From: Streptomyces sp. Je 1-369
GTDB lineage: Bacteria; Actinomycetota; Actinomycetes; Streptomycetales; Streptomycetaceae
Reading direction: 5' to 3'
Assembly: GCF_026810505.1 (NCBI RefSeq)
Contig: NZ_CP101750.1
Span: forward strand, 1,145,448-1,209,447
Length of the DNA stretch: 64,000 bases
Under the pieces are notes generated by a model. It saw only the letters and a list, made by a program, of their open reading frames with translations. It ran no database searches and was not told the origin of the DNA. Below are positions 17,062 through 25,367 of the stretch, piece after piece; the stretch's first letter is position 1, and each line of letters begins with the position of its first letter. The position numbers and the translations under genes were made by a program.

Positions 17062-17648
17062 CCGCTCCCACCCTCGTCGACACCGAGACCCCGGCCACCA
17101 CCACGGCGGCCGGGCCCCGGCCCCTCGTCATCGGCGGCGACCTCTCCCTCCGCTGCACCGGCATCGGCTCCGCCGAGTGGACCGACTACATCAAGCCCAA
17201 GGCCGCCCTGCGCGGCAACCCTCGCCTCGCGTACCTCATGGAGGAGATCGGCTCCTTCCTCAAGAACGCCGACCTCGTCGTCCTCGAAGGCCCCTCCTTC
17301 GGCCACGCCGGGCAGGGTGGACACGAGGAACTCGCGGGACTGCGCGTCATGGTGCAGCACTGGCTGTGGCGCCGCGAGATCCCGTACGCCATCGTCCCGC
17401 CGTCCTCGCTGAAGCTGTTCTTCGCCGGGTACGGCAAGGCGTCCAAGGCGCAGATGCGGGCTGCCGCAGAGCAGACCTTCGGCCGTACCTTCGAGGGCCC
17501 TGGAGCGGCGGATGAGTGCGACGGGTTCGCGCTCGCTGCCGCGGGCTACCACTGGCTTGGTCACCCCCTTGCAGACCTCCCGGAGCGACAGGCCGAAGCT
17601 CTCGCCGGAGCCGTCTGGCCGGACCGCGAGGCGGTGACCGCCCGATGA
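17058..17648 (+). CDS. RuvC-like Holliday junction resolvase
   Basis: 196 aa from the GTG at 17058. RNase H-fold acidic residues can be placed: GGDLSLRCTGIG (first Asp with the S/T-x-TGIG signature), VVLEGPSFG (Glu), and ADECDGFALAAAGYHWL (Asp pair). PSSLKLFFAGYGKASKAQM corresponds to the K-rich segment of RuvC proteins. It should resolve branched DNA before packaging. Confidence 0.82.
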   Translation: MTAPTLVDTETPATTTAAGPRPLVIGGDLSLRCTGIGSAEWTDYIKPKAALRGNPRLAYLMEEIGSFLKNADLVVLEGPSFGHAGQGGHEELAGLRVMVQHWLWRREIPYAIVPPSSLKLFFAGYGKASKAQMRAAAEQTFGRTFEGPGAADECDGFALAAAGYHWLGHPLADLPERQAEALAGAVWPDREAVTAR

Positions 17649-17950
17649 TCCGCCACACCACCTACCAGCGCGCCACCCCCGACACCCCCACCGCCGACGA
17701 CTGGCGCAGGCGCGGCGCCTGCACAGCCGTCAAGCCCGAGGTCATGTTCCCCGGCACCATCCCCGCGGACATCGCCGCCGCCAAGGCCGTCTGCGAACAC
17801 TGCCCCGTCTACCGCACCTGCCTGCGCGACATCATCCGCCACGAAGGCGCACGCCACCCCGACAACCGGCACGGCGTCGTCGCCGCCCTCACCGGACCCG
17901 AACGCTTTGCCGTATGGCGCCAGTTGAAGCGCCGCGGAGCGATCGCGTGA
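17645..17950 (+). CDS. WhiB-like (Wbl) regulator encoded by the phage
   Basis: 101 aa from the ATG at 17645. It has four conserved Cys: GACTAVKPEVMFPG, then AVCEHCPVYRTCLRDII, a C-x(n)-CxxC-x5-C arrangement for a [4Fe-4S] cluster. The usual G-[VI]-W turn is altered to HGVVAALTGPER, with a basic WRQLKRRG tail. Wbl proteins bind the principal sigma factor region 4. A phage copy could redirect host transcription or block host Wbl function. Confidence 0.85.
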   Translation: MIRHTTYQRATPDTPTADDWRRRGACTAVKPEVMFPGTIPADIAAAKAVCEHCPVYRTCLRDIIRHEGARHPDNRHGVVAALTGPERFAVWRQLKRRGAIA

Positions 17951-18222
17951 ACGGGTTGGGGCCGACGATCGGCAACCCACACCCCGGTTACGGCATCCGC
18001 GTCCGCCTCGACAACGCCAAGGCCAAGTCCCTCGCCGCCGCCGACTTCACCTGCCCCTGCGGCCACGCAGAGGACGCCGTCGGCTACGCCGAGACCGAGC
18101 AGCTCGTCATCCGCGCACAACGACACCGCCGCGACTCCTGCCCAGTCCCCGAAGTCCGCGAGCAGGCACGGCGCCAGTACGCCGCCCTCCACCACTCCCT
18201 CACCAAGCCACGCCGCAAGTAG
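17947..18222 (+). CDS. Unknown small protein with CxCxxH
   Basis: 91 aa from the GTG at 17947, overlapping the WhiB gene stop. Contains FTCPCGHAEDAVGYAE and, further on, RDSCPV: CxC...C plus His residues, consistent with a small zinc site. Basic C-terminus (KPRRK). Confidence 0.55.
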   Translation: MNGLGPTIGNPHPGYGIRVRLDNAKAKSLAAADFTCPCGHAEDAVGYAETEQLVIRAQRHRRDSCPVPEVREQARRQYAALHHSLTKPRRK

Positions 18223-18244
18223 CACCACCCGAAAGGAACAGCAC

Positions 18245-18682
18245 ATGCCCAAGCTCAGCTCCGTCGATGTCCCCGAGGTCAAGCTCGACTCCGGCGCCGC
18301 GCACATCGAAGCGTCGCTCTCTCGCGAACAGCGCCGCGGCCTGTTCGAGAGGCCCGGCACGACCGTATACGCGATCGTCGCGCTCACCTCCAAGAGCTAC
18401 ACCGGGCACGCCGACGGCGAGGACAAGGACCCACAGGTCAAGGTCCGCGTCACCGAGTGCGAGGTCGCCCGCAGCACCGAGGACGCCGCCGCCCTGGCCG
18501 ACGCCAAGCGAGCCATGTGGAGGGGCCGGCAGATCGACGGAACGCTCGACGAGGTCGGCGAGGGCCCGCAGCGCCCCGACGCCGCGCTTCTGGACATCAC
18601 GGAGACGAAGCCCACCGAGGACGAGCTGAAGGCCCACAAGCGTGCGGTCGCGGACCGCCGCCGCAACGAGTACGTGAGGTGA
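18245..18682 (+). CDS. Unknown conserved-looking phage protein
   Basis: 145 aa, with a GAAAGGA Shine-Dalgarno. PGTTVYAIVALTSKSYTGHADGEDKDPQVKVRVTECEVA has an alternating beta pattern, followed by a helical, charged C-terminus ending RRRNEYVR. Position before the replication initiator suggests a replication or recombination accessory. Not recognised. Confidence 0.6.
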   Translation: MPKLSSVDVPEVKLDSGAAHIEASLSREQRRGLFERPGTTVYAIVALTSKSYTGHADGEDKDPQVKVRVTECEVARSTEDAAALADAKRAMWRGRQIDGTLDEVGEGPQRPDAALLDITETKPTEDELKAHKRAVADRRRNEYVR

Positions 18683-18689
18683 CCGCGCT

Positions 18690-18716
18690 CCGGGGCGGCC
18701 CCAGCGGCCGCTCCGG
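18690..18716 (+). terminator. Hairpin between early genes
   Basis: CCGGGGCGGCC (18690-18700) pairs with GGCCGCTCCGG (18706-18716), 11 bp with one G-T pair and a 5-nt loop. There is no U-run. It could attenuate transcription or bound the mRNA of the replication gene that follows. Confidence 0.4.
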
Positions 18717-18783
18717 GGCCCGGATCTTGCCGTATCGCTTCCGCAACATCACGCCGCATGGCGCCCAACCGAAAGAAGCACCG

Positions 18784-19656
18784 ATGCCCTGGGCACGATT
18801 CGACGACCGGTTCCCCTCGAACCGGAAGGTGCGCCTCCTGAGCGATGGAGCGTTCCGTCTCTACGTCTCCGCGATCTGCTGGTCCGCCGAGAATCTCACC
18901 GACGGCGTCATCAAGACGGCAGAACTGCGACTCGTAGCCGACGTGAGGGCGACACGAGCGCGCGCGAAAGAGCTCGTCGAGGCTGGCCTGTTCGACGTCG
19001 TCGATGGTGTCGGTTGGAAGATCCACGACTACCACGAGTACAACCCCACCGCCGAGCAGGTTCGGGCCGACCGGGCACAGAGGACTGCACGTCAGCAGCG
19101 GTGGCGGCAGAAGAAGCAGGGCGCCACGCCCGACCCGGACCCACCCGGCAGCACCCCGGATGTAGACGCGTCTACAAACGCGTCACGAGACGCGTCGCGA
19201 GACGGTACTAGAGACGCTGCCCCGTCCCGGCCCGTCCCGGCCCGCACCCGTAGTAGTGGTTCAGGTAGAGAGAGAAGTGACCGTAGTAGCGCGCGAGACG
19301 AAGCCGCTCACTCTCTGATCACCCCCGACTGGCACCCCAGCCACGCCGACCTCGACAGCGCGAAAGCCGACCTCGACCGCCTCGGCCCCGCCAGCGCCGC
19401 CACGGCCACCGCGAAGTTCGTACGCCATCACACCGCCAAGGCCACCCACGCGGCCGACTTCGGCCCCCTCTGGGTCACCTGGCTTGCCCGCGAACGAACC
19501 CAACCGCCCACTCAGGGCACGTTTCTCGTCGGCCTGCCCGGAGGCGGCGCCACACCTCCCACACCGACGCCCCCGTCCTTCCAGCAGCGCATGGCCGCCC
19601 TCGACGCCGCCGCCGAAGCAGACCGCCACCGAGATCGCCAGGGAGACGCCGGATGA
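18784..19656 (+). CDS. Phage replication initiator / replisome-organiser-like protein
   Basis: 290 aa from the ATG at 18784. The N-terminal 100 residues form a wHTH: WARFDDRFPSNRKVRLLSDGAFRLYVSAICWSAENLTDGVI, then VEAGLFDVVDGVGWKIHDYHEYNP. This opening is common to actinophage replication proteins. A long Arg/Ser/Pro linker (residues 105-175) is encoded by repeat-rich DNA (see the repeat feature). The C-terminus (WHPSHADLDSAKADLDRL then FGPLWVTWLARERTQ) is DnaD/DnaT-like and may recruit the helicase loader. Confidence 0.7.
   Translation: MPWARFDDRFPSNRKVRLLSDGAFRLYVSAICWSAENLTDGVIKTAELRLVADVRATRARAKELVEAGLFDVVDGVGWKIHDYHEYNPTAEQVRADRAQRTARQQRWRQKKQGATPDPDPPGSTPDVDASTNASRDASRDGTRDAAPSRPVPARTRSSGSGRERSDRSSARDEAAHSLITPDWHPSHADLDSAKADLDRLGPASAATATAKFVRHHTAKATHAADFGPLWVTWLARERTQPPTQGTFLVGLPGGGATPPTPTPPSFQQRMAALDAAAEADRHRDRQGDAG
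19161..19255. repeat. Iteron-like ACGCGTC repeats inside the replication gene; candidate origin
   Basis: TGTAGACGCGTCTACA at 19161-19176 is a perfect 16-bp palindrome. ACGCGTC recurs at 19166-19172, 19178-19184 and 19190-19196, about 12 bp apart. Two tandem CCCGTCCCGG units follow at 19220-19239, and then a purine-rich, less GC-rich tract (19254-19290). The arrangement resembles the origin inside the lambda O gene. Confidence 0.5.
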
Positions 19657-19898
19657 CCGCGTACGACCGTCTCGCCGCCGAAGAGATCCCCACCGGCACC
19701 TTCGGACACGCACAGCCCCAACACGCCCCAGAAGGCCCCTCACGCCCCCCAGCCACCTGGACACCCATCCAGCAAGCCCAGCACCGCGCAGACCTCCTCA
19801 CCGCCCTCACCGACTGGGCCTGGGACGAGGACACCCGCGACGCCGAACGCCGCCACCTCCGCCTCATCGCGAACGAGACCAACACCAACGCCGCCTAG
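19653..19898 (+). CDS. Unknown small protein downstream of the replication gene
   Basis: 81 aa, ATG overlapping the previous TGA. Proline-rich N-terminus, then QQAQHRADLLTALTDWAWDEDTRDAERRHLRLIANET, an acidic helix. Position suggests a replication accessory. Not recognised. Confidence 0.5.
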   Translation: MTAYDRLAAEEIPTGTFGHAQPQHAPEGPSRPPATWTPIQQAQHRADLLTALTDWAWDEDTRDAERRHLRLIANETNTNAA

Positions 19899-19965
19899 CC
19901 GCGCGCACATCCGGATACAGCCAGCCCCGCGCGACCAACCCAACGCGAACGCAACGGAGATCACC

Positions 19966-20499
19966 ATGACCAAGCCCCTGCCCCACGACCCGTACATCAC
20001 CGCCGTCACCGAGGCACTCACCGCCGCTGGCATCCCGCTCACTGACCACAGCTGGACGGACGACGGGGAGACCCGCGGCACGTACTGCTACCTGAACGCC
20101 GTGACCACCCTCGACCCGAGCGGCACCATCACCTCCGACGACGAGGACGTCCCCGCGGACGCCGCGTGGCCGCACGGCCTGCTGCTGATCTGGGAGTGGC
20201 ACACGGGCGCCGAGGCGGAGCAGGGAGAACCGGAGCGTGGTCCGCAGTGGCTGTTCGCCGAGCTGAAGGCCGACGGCTCCAACGAGTACCCGACGTCGCT
20301 GCCGGTGTACGGGTACGCCAGCCCGGCCGCCGTCGTGGAGGCCACGCAGAAGGTCATCGCCCGCAAGATCGGCGCCGGCCACTTCCACAACTTCGGCCAG
20401 GCGGCGTGGGACGGCGGGCTGATCGGCCACACCTGGGAGCACGACGAGGCCCTCGACGCCGCGTGCGAGGCGTGGGGCGCGGCCGAGACCAGCGAGTGA
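19966..20499 (+). CDS. Unknown phage protein
   Basis: 177 aa with an ACGGAG Shine-Dalgarno. DPYITAVTEALTAAGIPLTDHSWTDDGETRGTYCYLNAV is followed by a WPHGLLLIWEWHTG stretch typical of small single-domain actinobacterial proteins of unknown role. The C-terminal AAWDGGLIGHTWEHDEALDAACEAW is acidic. Confidence 0.6.
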   Translation: MTKPLPHDPYITAVTEALTAAGIPLTDHSWTDDGETRGTYCYLNAVTTLDPSGTITSDDEDVPADAAWPHGLLLIWEWHTGAEAEQGEPERGPQWLFAELKADGSNEYPTSLPVYGYASPAAVVEATQKVIARKIGAGHFHNFGQAAWDGGLIGHTWEHDEALDAACEAWGAAETSE

Positions 20500-20534
20500 C
20501 CACCCGCCCGACCCGACACCACCAGGAGCAGGAC

Positions 20535-21497
20535 ATGGCCAGCCCACCGCCCTACTACCAGGACGATCACGTGACGTTGCTGCTTGGCGACGCTCTCTAC
20601 GTCCTGCGCACGCTGCCTGACACCTCGGTCGACTGCATCGTCACCAGCCCCCCGTACTACGGGCTCCGCGACTACGGCACACCCGGCCAGTACGGGGCGG
20701 AGGCGACGCCGGCCGAGTACGTCGAGACGATGCGGGCCCTGTTCGCCGAGGCGCGGCGTGTGCTCGCTGAGGACGGGACGCTGTGGCTCAACCTGGGGGA
20801 CAGCTACGTATGCAGTCCCAAGGGCAGCGAGTCCAAGGTCAACAGCCTGAACGGGCGCAGCAACCACCTGACAACGCCCGCCGGGAGCGGAGGGAAGAGT
20901 GGCGGCGGGCTGTCCGCGAAGCAGCTGATCGGCATCCCGTGGCGCGTCGCGTTCGCGCTCCAAGACGACGACTGGATTCTCCGGAACGAGATCATCTGGG
21001 ACAAGCCGAACGCGATGCCCGAATCCGTCCGCGATCGACTTTCATCCCGGCATGAGCACCTCTTCCTGCTCACCAAGTCGCCGCGCTATGCCTTCGACTT
21101 GGACGCAGTCCGCGAGCCGCACTCGGCGCCGGATCGGACTGCCGGGGCCAACGCATTCCGCGCCCGGGACCTCAACCACCAGCGCACCGGCACGGGCTCT
21201 TACACCGGGCCGCACGCTCGCGGCCGGAACCCTGGCGACGTGTGGTCGATGAGCACCCGCCCGTATCCGGCCGCGCACTTCGCGACGTTCCCGATCGATC
21301 TGCCGCTTCGCTGCATCAAGGCCGGCTGCCGCCCCGGCGGGACCGTGCTCGACCCCTTCAGCGGCTCCGGCACGACCGGCGCCGCAGCCCGGCAGCTTGG
21401 CCGGAAGTACATCGGGATCGACCTCAACGCCGCCTACCACGACCTCGCTAAGGAGCGGTTCGCGCAGGGGGTCCTCGACTTCGACGCCACGGCGTGA
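20535..21497 (+). CDS. Orphan DNA methyltransferase, beta-class (N4-cytosine or N6-adenine)
   Basis: 320 aa from the ATG at 20535. The catalytic motif IV, CIVTSPPYYGLRDYG, precedes the SAM-binding motif I, DPFSGSGTTGAAARQLGRKYIGIDL, so motif order is beta-class. SPPY is more usual in N4-cytosine enzymes but also occurs in N6-adenine ones. The target domain lies between (residues about 95-240). No restriction gene is adjacent, so it probably protects phage DNA from host restriction or marks it for regulation. Confidence 0.88.
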   Translation: MASPPPYYQDDHVTLLLGDALYVLRTLPDTSVDCIVTSPPYYGLRDYGTPGQYGAEATPAEYVETMRALFAEARRVLAEDGTLWLNLGDSYVCSPKGSESKVNSLNGRSNHLTTPAGSGGKSGGGLSAKQLIGIPWRVAFALQDDDWILRNEIIWDKPNAMPESVRDRLSSRHEHLFLLTKSPRYAFDLDAVREPHSAPDRTAGANAFRARDLNHQRTGTGSYTGPHARGRNPGDVWSMSTRPYPAAHFATFPIDLPLRCIKAGCRPGGTVLDPFSGSGTTGAAARQLGRKYIGIDLNAAYHDLAKERFAQGVLDFDATA

Positions 21498-21573
21498 ACG
21501 ACAGCACGGTCGTCCCTGTCGGAACCAGGGGCGACCGTACCACCAGAACACCACACCCCACCTGGAGCAGACC

Positions 21574-22767
21574 ATGACCGAGACGCCGTACACCGACGAC
21601 GACCTCCGCACCGAAGCCGGGCTCGCCCTCTCCGCTCTGGTTCACCTGCCGACCGTCGAGGAGATCGCTACCTCCCTGCGGAACTCCTACGTCCCGCACC
21701 TGCACGCCGACGGCGATGAGGCCACCTGGGGCGACCTCCTGGACCACGCCGGCCTGACCGAGGCAGCTCGCCAGATCCACGAGCTGATGATCCCCGCGGC
21801 GCCCGTGGGCGAGTGGGCCGTCCGCCTCGGCGCCGACGGCCTCGTCCCGTCCACCGAGCACACACTCGGCGTCGACCTCGACGGCCGGCCCGCCGCCCGC
21901 ATTCACTTCGCGTACGCGCCCGACATGCCCGCAGAGGCCCGCACCGCGCTCGTCGAGGCCATCGACGCGGCGCTCACCGACTCCGAGGCCGCATCGCCCG
22001 AGACCGACGAGCAGCGCACCGACCGCCTGGAGACCGAGCGCGACCACACCCGCGGCGACCACACGCACTGCGGGCTCGACTGCGAGGTCGAGATGCCGAC
22101 CGAGCACCTCCGGAACTTCGTGATCGCCAAGGGCTACCCCGGCACGAAGGGCGCGCTCGATGAGCTGATCCGCCGCGCCCGCGCCGAGGCCGCCGCGCCG
22201 CCCGCACCCGCGGGCCGCATCACGCTCAACCGCGACCAGCTCGCCGCGCTCCTCGCACACCACGCCGACGTCATCGCCGCCCGCTGGCGTGAGTCGCCCG
22301 GCCGCGGTGCCTGGGTGGCCGCGTCCGCCCTGGACAGTCACGCCGCTGACCTGACCGCCGACGAGGAGACGCCCGCCGTCCGGAAGCTGCTCGACTCGAT
22401 GCTCTCCTTCGAGACCGAGCACCCGGCCGCGCTGTCTGCGCCCGTCGACCGGGACCGCATCGCGCAGGCCATCGCCGCCGACGACGGACACCCGTGGGAC
22501 ACCCTCAGCACCGACACCCAGCAGCACTACCGCGACAACGCCGACGCGGTGCTGGCCGTCCTCCCCGCGCCCGCCGACCGGGCCGCCGTGCTGCACGAAG
22601 CCGAGTCGGAGGCCGAGCGCCAACTTGCGACGGTCCAGCGCGTCCGCCACGTCCTGGAGTCGGAGCTCGTCCTGAACCGCACCGCCCTGGAATACCGAGG
22701 GCTGATCATCGCTGCCCTCATGGCCGACGAGGCGCAGCAGACCGAGCACCCGCCGGAGTCACCGTGA
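21574..22767 (+). CDS. Large unknown early protein of repeated helical segments
   Basis: 397 aa from the ATG at 21574. No enzyme motif seen. Several Ala/Glu-rich helical blocks surround a THCGLDCEVEMPTEHLRNFVIAKGYPGTKGALDELIRRARAEA segment, which has CxxxC and a short helical DNA-binding-like stretch. Such long modular proteins are common in Streptomyces phage early regions and unassigned. Confidence 0.55.
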   Translation: MTETPYTDDDLRTEAGLALSALVHLPTVEEIATSLRNSYVPHLHADGDEATWGDLLDHAGLTEAARQIHELMIPAAPVGEWAVRLGADGLVPSTEHTLGVDLDGRPAARIHFAYAPDMPAEARTALVEAIDAALTDSEAASPETDEQRTDRLETERDHTRGDHTHCGLDCEVEMPTEHLRNFVIAKGYPGTKGALDELIRRARAEAAAPPAPAGRITLNRDQLAALLAHHADVIAARWRESPGRGAWVAASALDSHAADLTADEETPAVRKLLDSMLSFETEHPAALSAPVDRDRIAQAIAADDGHPWDTLSTDTQQHYRDNADAVLAVLPAPADRAAVLHEAESEAERQLATVQRVRHVLESELVLNRTALEYRGLIIAALMADEAQQTEHPPESP

Positions 22768-23009
22768 TCGGCGTCCTCGACCGGTTCTTCGTCGTGCTCG
22801 GCATCTGGATCGCCGCGGGCGCCGCGCTGGCCACGCTCCTCACGCTCGGCGCAGCGGCCGCCCTCACGTGGGCCTGGAACGCCGCACGCAGACGCGCCAG
22901 GCGCCCGTCATGGGCCCTTGGGCGCCGCAACGCCCGGGACTTCGCCCGCACCCGCACCAGCGCCCCCACGGGCCGTACAGAGCCGCACACGCCAAGGAGC
23001 ACCACATGA
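22764..23009 (+). CDS. Small single-span membrane protein
   Basis: 81 aa from the GTG at 22764. A strong hydrophobic helix spans residues 6-40 (FFVVLGIWIAAGAALATLLT and on), followed by a basic tail (RRRARRPSW). A positive-inside tail suggests an N-out, C-in arrangement. Function unknown. Confidence 0.6.
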   Translation: MIGVLDRFFVVLGIWIAAGAALATLLTLGAAAALTWAWNAARRRARRPSWALGRRNARDFARTRTSAPTGRTEPHTPRSTT

Positions 23010-23239
23010 GCAAGACCATCGAAGCCATCCTCATCGGCCTCCTCTCCGTCCCACACACCCCCGAACAGGCCAAGCACGCGGCCAAGGAGGTCATGCGACA
23101 GCACGCCGAAGAACTCGCCGACCGACCACGCAAGCACTTCATCCCCCGGCGGCCGACATGGACGCCCGACTACATCCGGGGCCTGGACGACGGCCTGGAC
23201 GCCGCCGTCGAGCTGATTGCCCCGGAGGTGCAGCCGTGA
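23006..23239 (+). CDS. Small unknown helical protein
   Basis: 77 aa from the ATG at 23006. Sequence AKHAAKEVMRQHAEELADRPRKHF and DYIRGLDDGLDAAVELIAPE is amphipathic. 4-bp overlap with both neighbours. Confidence 0.5.
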   Translation: MSKTIEAILIGLLSVPHTPEQAKHAAKEVMRQHAEELADRPRKHFIPRRPTWTPDYIRGLDDGLDAAVELIAPEVQP

Positions 23240-23655
23240 CGCACTACCTCCGCCGCGCCCGCGGCCTCACCGCCGGCGCCACCCTCAGCAGCGGCACCGC
23301 GGCCTACCTCGCCACCACCAACACGCCCCTGTGGGCCGTGCCCGTCGTGTACGTCGCAGCTGTCCTCGCCTGGTCCGCACAGCGGGACTACGGCAATCAC
23401 CGCCGAGTCCTCGTCGAGCACGAGCAGGCCCGCCGCGCCGCCTGCCAGGGCGCCGACCCCCTCGTCCCGTGCTGCTCGGTCTGGCGGCACTCCGGCGGCA
23501 CCGTCCACGGGCCCGACTGCACCCTGCCACCCGACACCGAGCCCGACCCCACGGCCGAGCTCAACTCGGCCTGCTGCGCCGAGGGGTTCGTCAGCCGTGG
23601 CGCCGACCACGAGGACACCTGCCCGACCCGCACTCCGAGGAGCAACGCCGCATGA
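23236..23655 (+). CDS. Membrane-anchored Cys-rich protein
   Basis: 139 aa from the GTG at 23236. Two hydrophobic stretches (about residues 11-27 and 33-50, LWAVPVVYVAAVLAWSA) precede a soluble part with eight Cys, including VPCCSVWRH, GPDCTLP and SACCAEGF, plus His. This could be a metal-binding or disulfide domain. Unknown role. Confidence 0.55.
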   Translation: MTHYLRRARGLTAGATLSSGTAAYLATTNTPLWAVPVVYVAAVLAWSAQRDYGNHRRVLVEHEQARRAACQGADPLVPCCSVWRHSGGTVHGPDCTLPPDTEPDPTAELNSACCAEGFVSRGADHEDTCPTRTPRSNAA

Positions 23656-23897
23656 CGCTCGACGCCCGAACACGTACCCACCTGAAGGCCATCGCCGCCG
23701 AGTTCCAGCGCGGACTGTCCACCGATCCGGCCGAGGCCCCCGCGACGTGGTTCCTGTCCGGCGCCATCAACGGCATCGCGCTCGCCGTGAAGGTCGCGGA
23801 CGGAGAGAGCGCGGAGCAAGCGATGGAAGACCTCGCCAAGAGCCTGGAGAAGGCCACCCGGCGCGTGGCGCCATCACTCAGGAAGGACGGGCAGTGA
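23652..23897 (+). CDS. Small unknown early protein
   Basis: 81 aa from the ATG at 23652. HLKAIAAEFQRGLSTDPAEAPATWFLSGAINGIALAVKVADGES followed by an amphipathic C-terminal helix. Not recognised. Confidence 0.5.
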   Translation: MTLDARTRTHLKAIAAEFQRGLSTDPAEAPATWFLSGAINGIALAVKVADGESAEQAMEDLAKSLEKATRRVAPSLRKDGQ

Positions 23898-24067
23898 CTG
23901 GCCCGTCGTCCACGCCCCACGGCGAACGCGCGCCCCGCCCTGGCGGCACCTGGCAGACCGAACTCGTCCGCGTCGAGCAGATGGTCGACGACGACGCACC
24001 CGACCCCCGCCCGAACCGACAGACCCGCCGCGCCCTCGCGCGCGCAGCACGGAGGAAGAACCGATGA
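23894..24067 (+). CDS. Very small basic protein
   Basis: 57 aa from the GTG at 23894, overlapping the preceding TGA, and ending in a basic RQTRRALARAARRKNR tail that could contact nucleic acid. Supported by coupling to both neighbours rather than by homology. Confidence 0.45.
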   Translation: MTGPSSTPHGERAPRPGGTWQTELVRVEQMVDDDAPDPRPNRQTRRALARAARRKNR

Positions 24068-24969
24068 CCGCCGCCCGCTACCGCAAGAAGCCCGTAGAGA
24101 TCGATGCCGCGCAATGGGACGGCACCGCCGACGGCGCCACATCGATCATCGACTGGGTACTCAACGGCGGAGCCACGGCCATCTACGCCTGTTCGAACCC
24201 TGACCGGTGCGCGACGAACGACGGGGACACTCCGCACTCCATCGAGATCCGGACTCTCGAAGGGACGATGCGCGCCGACCTCGACGACTGGATCATCCGA
24301 GGCGTGCAGGGTGAGTTCTACCCCTGCAAGCCCGGCATCTTCGCCGAGACCTACGAGCCCGCGGACGGCACGGCGTCAGCCGATCAGCGGGCGGAGGCTG
24401 CGTCACAGCTCGGTACCCGGTACATGGTCCGCGCCGAGCAGGCCGAGGCCACCATCAAGCGGGCGCGCGAGGTCGAGGAGCACTGGCGCATGTCGTTCCT
24501 GGGCAGCGGCGAAGCAGCCGGTGCACACGCCCTCGCCATGGTCCGCGCAGCCCTCGACGAGCAGCCCCGCCCGGCAGCAGCCGCAGCGACCGAGCCTGTC
24601 GGGTTCGCGGCGATCGACGCGTTCATTCGCCTCGAAGGCCCCAAAATCACGGTCGCGGACGACGAGATCAGCATCGAAGGACTCCGCATCGAGAAGCCCG
24701 CACGGCTCACCATCCACGCGGGACAGCGCCGCCTCAAGCTGATGCACAACGCGCTCTACGACTTCAGCGCGATCAACGTGTGCCGCGACGAGATGTGCAC
24801 GTGCCACGCAACCAGCGAGCAGGACATCAGCCGCGTCACCGCCCTGTACGAGCAGTGGGTGAAAGCCGGGCCCCCGCCGCTCGGCGCCTTGATGTCCCGC
24901 TGGTGGGACGCACGCCTCGCCGAGCTCCACGCCGCACTCCTCCCGCCCACCGACCACACCACGGAGTAG
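24064..24969 (+). CDS. Phage protein with PGDYG-type N-terminal domain
   Basis: 301 aa. Residues 1-100 match a widespread phage module: YRKKPVEIDAAQWDG, IRTLEGTMRADLDDWIIRGVQGEFYPCKPGIFAETYEP. The middle has a coiled segment. The C-terminus contains VCRDEMCTCHATSEQDISR, a small Cys cluster. The module is common in phage early regions and biochemically unassigned. Confidence 0.7.
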   Translation: MTAARYRKKPVEIDAAQWDGTADGATSIIDWVLNGGATAIYACSNPDRCATNDGDTPHSIEIRTLEGTMRADLDDWIIRGVQGEFYPCKPGIFAETYEPADGTASADQRAEAASQLGTRYMVRAEQAEATIKRAREVEEHWRMSFLGSGEAAGAHALAMVRAALDEQPRPAAAAATEPVGFAAIDAFIRLEGPKITVADDEISIEGLRIEKPARLTIHAGQRRLKLMHNALYDFSAINVCRDEMCTCHATSEQDISRVTALYEQWVKAGPPPLGALMSRWWDARLAELHAALLPPTDHTTE

Positions 24970-24971
24970 CC

Positions 24972-25244
24972 ATGCACCAACGCGTCTTCGCCGCAGAAGT
25001 CGCTCGCGCCCTCACCGCCCGAGGACACACCAACTCCCTGACCGGAAGGGCCTGGAGGCCCGGCCACCGCGCCACCCAAGCCAGCCCCAAGACCGTCCGC
25101 CTCTGGCACGACGGACCCGACGAGCAGAACCACCTCGACCGGTACGCGCAGGCGCTCCAGGCCGCCGGATACACCGTCACCGCCGAGCACCCGGCCGCGG
25201 CCCGCCCGCGGCTCCGGATCACCCGCCAGACCAAGGAGCCGTGA
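24972..25244 (+). CDS. Small HTH-like unknown protein
   Basis: 90 aa from the ATG at 24972. ALTARGHTNSLTGRAWRPGHRATQASPKTVRLWHDGPDEQNHLDRYAQALQAAGYTV may form a DNA-binding fold. Not assignable. Confidence 0.5.
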   Translation: MHQRVFAAEVARALTARGHTNSLTGRAWRPGHRATQASPKTVRLWHDGPDEQNHLDRYAQALQAAGYTVTAEHPAAARPRLRITRQTKEP

Positions 25245-25247
25245 CCC

Positions 25248-25367
25248 GTGCAGTTCCTGATCACCCTCGGCGGCTGCATCGTCCTCTTCCTCGCCGCGCC
25301 CTGGGTCTCCATCGCCCTCGACCGCTACTACCGCGCCGTGCACCGCGTCCTCCGGAAGGAGAAGTGA
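25248..25367 (+). CDS. Very small single-span membrane protein (39 aa)
   Basis: GTG at 25248, TGA at 25365-25367. A hydrophobic helix (residues 2-24: FLITLGGCIVLFLAAPWVSI) is followed by a basic tail ending RKEK. The stop overlaps the next gene's GTG. Phage-sized membrane peptide, function unknown. Confidence 0.5.
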   Translation: MQFLITLGGCIVLFLAAPWVSIALDRYYRAVHRVLRKEK

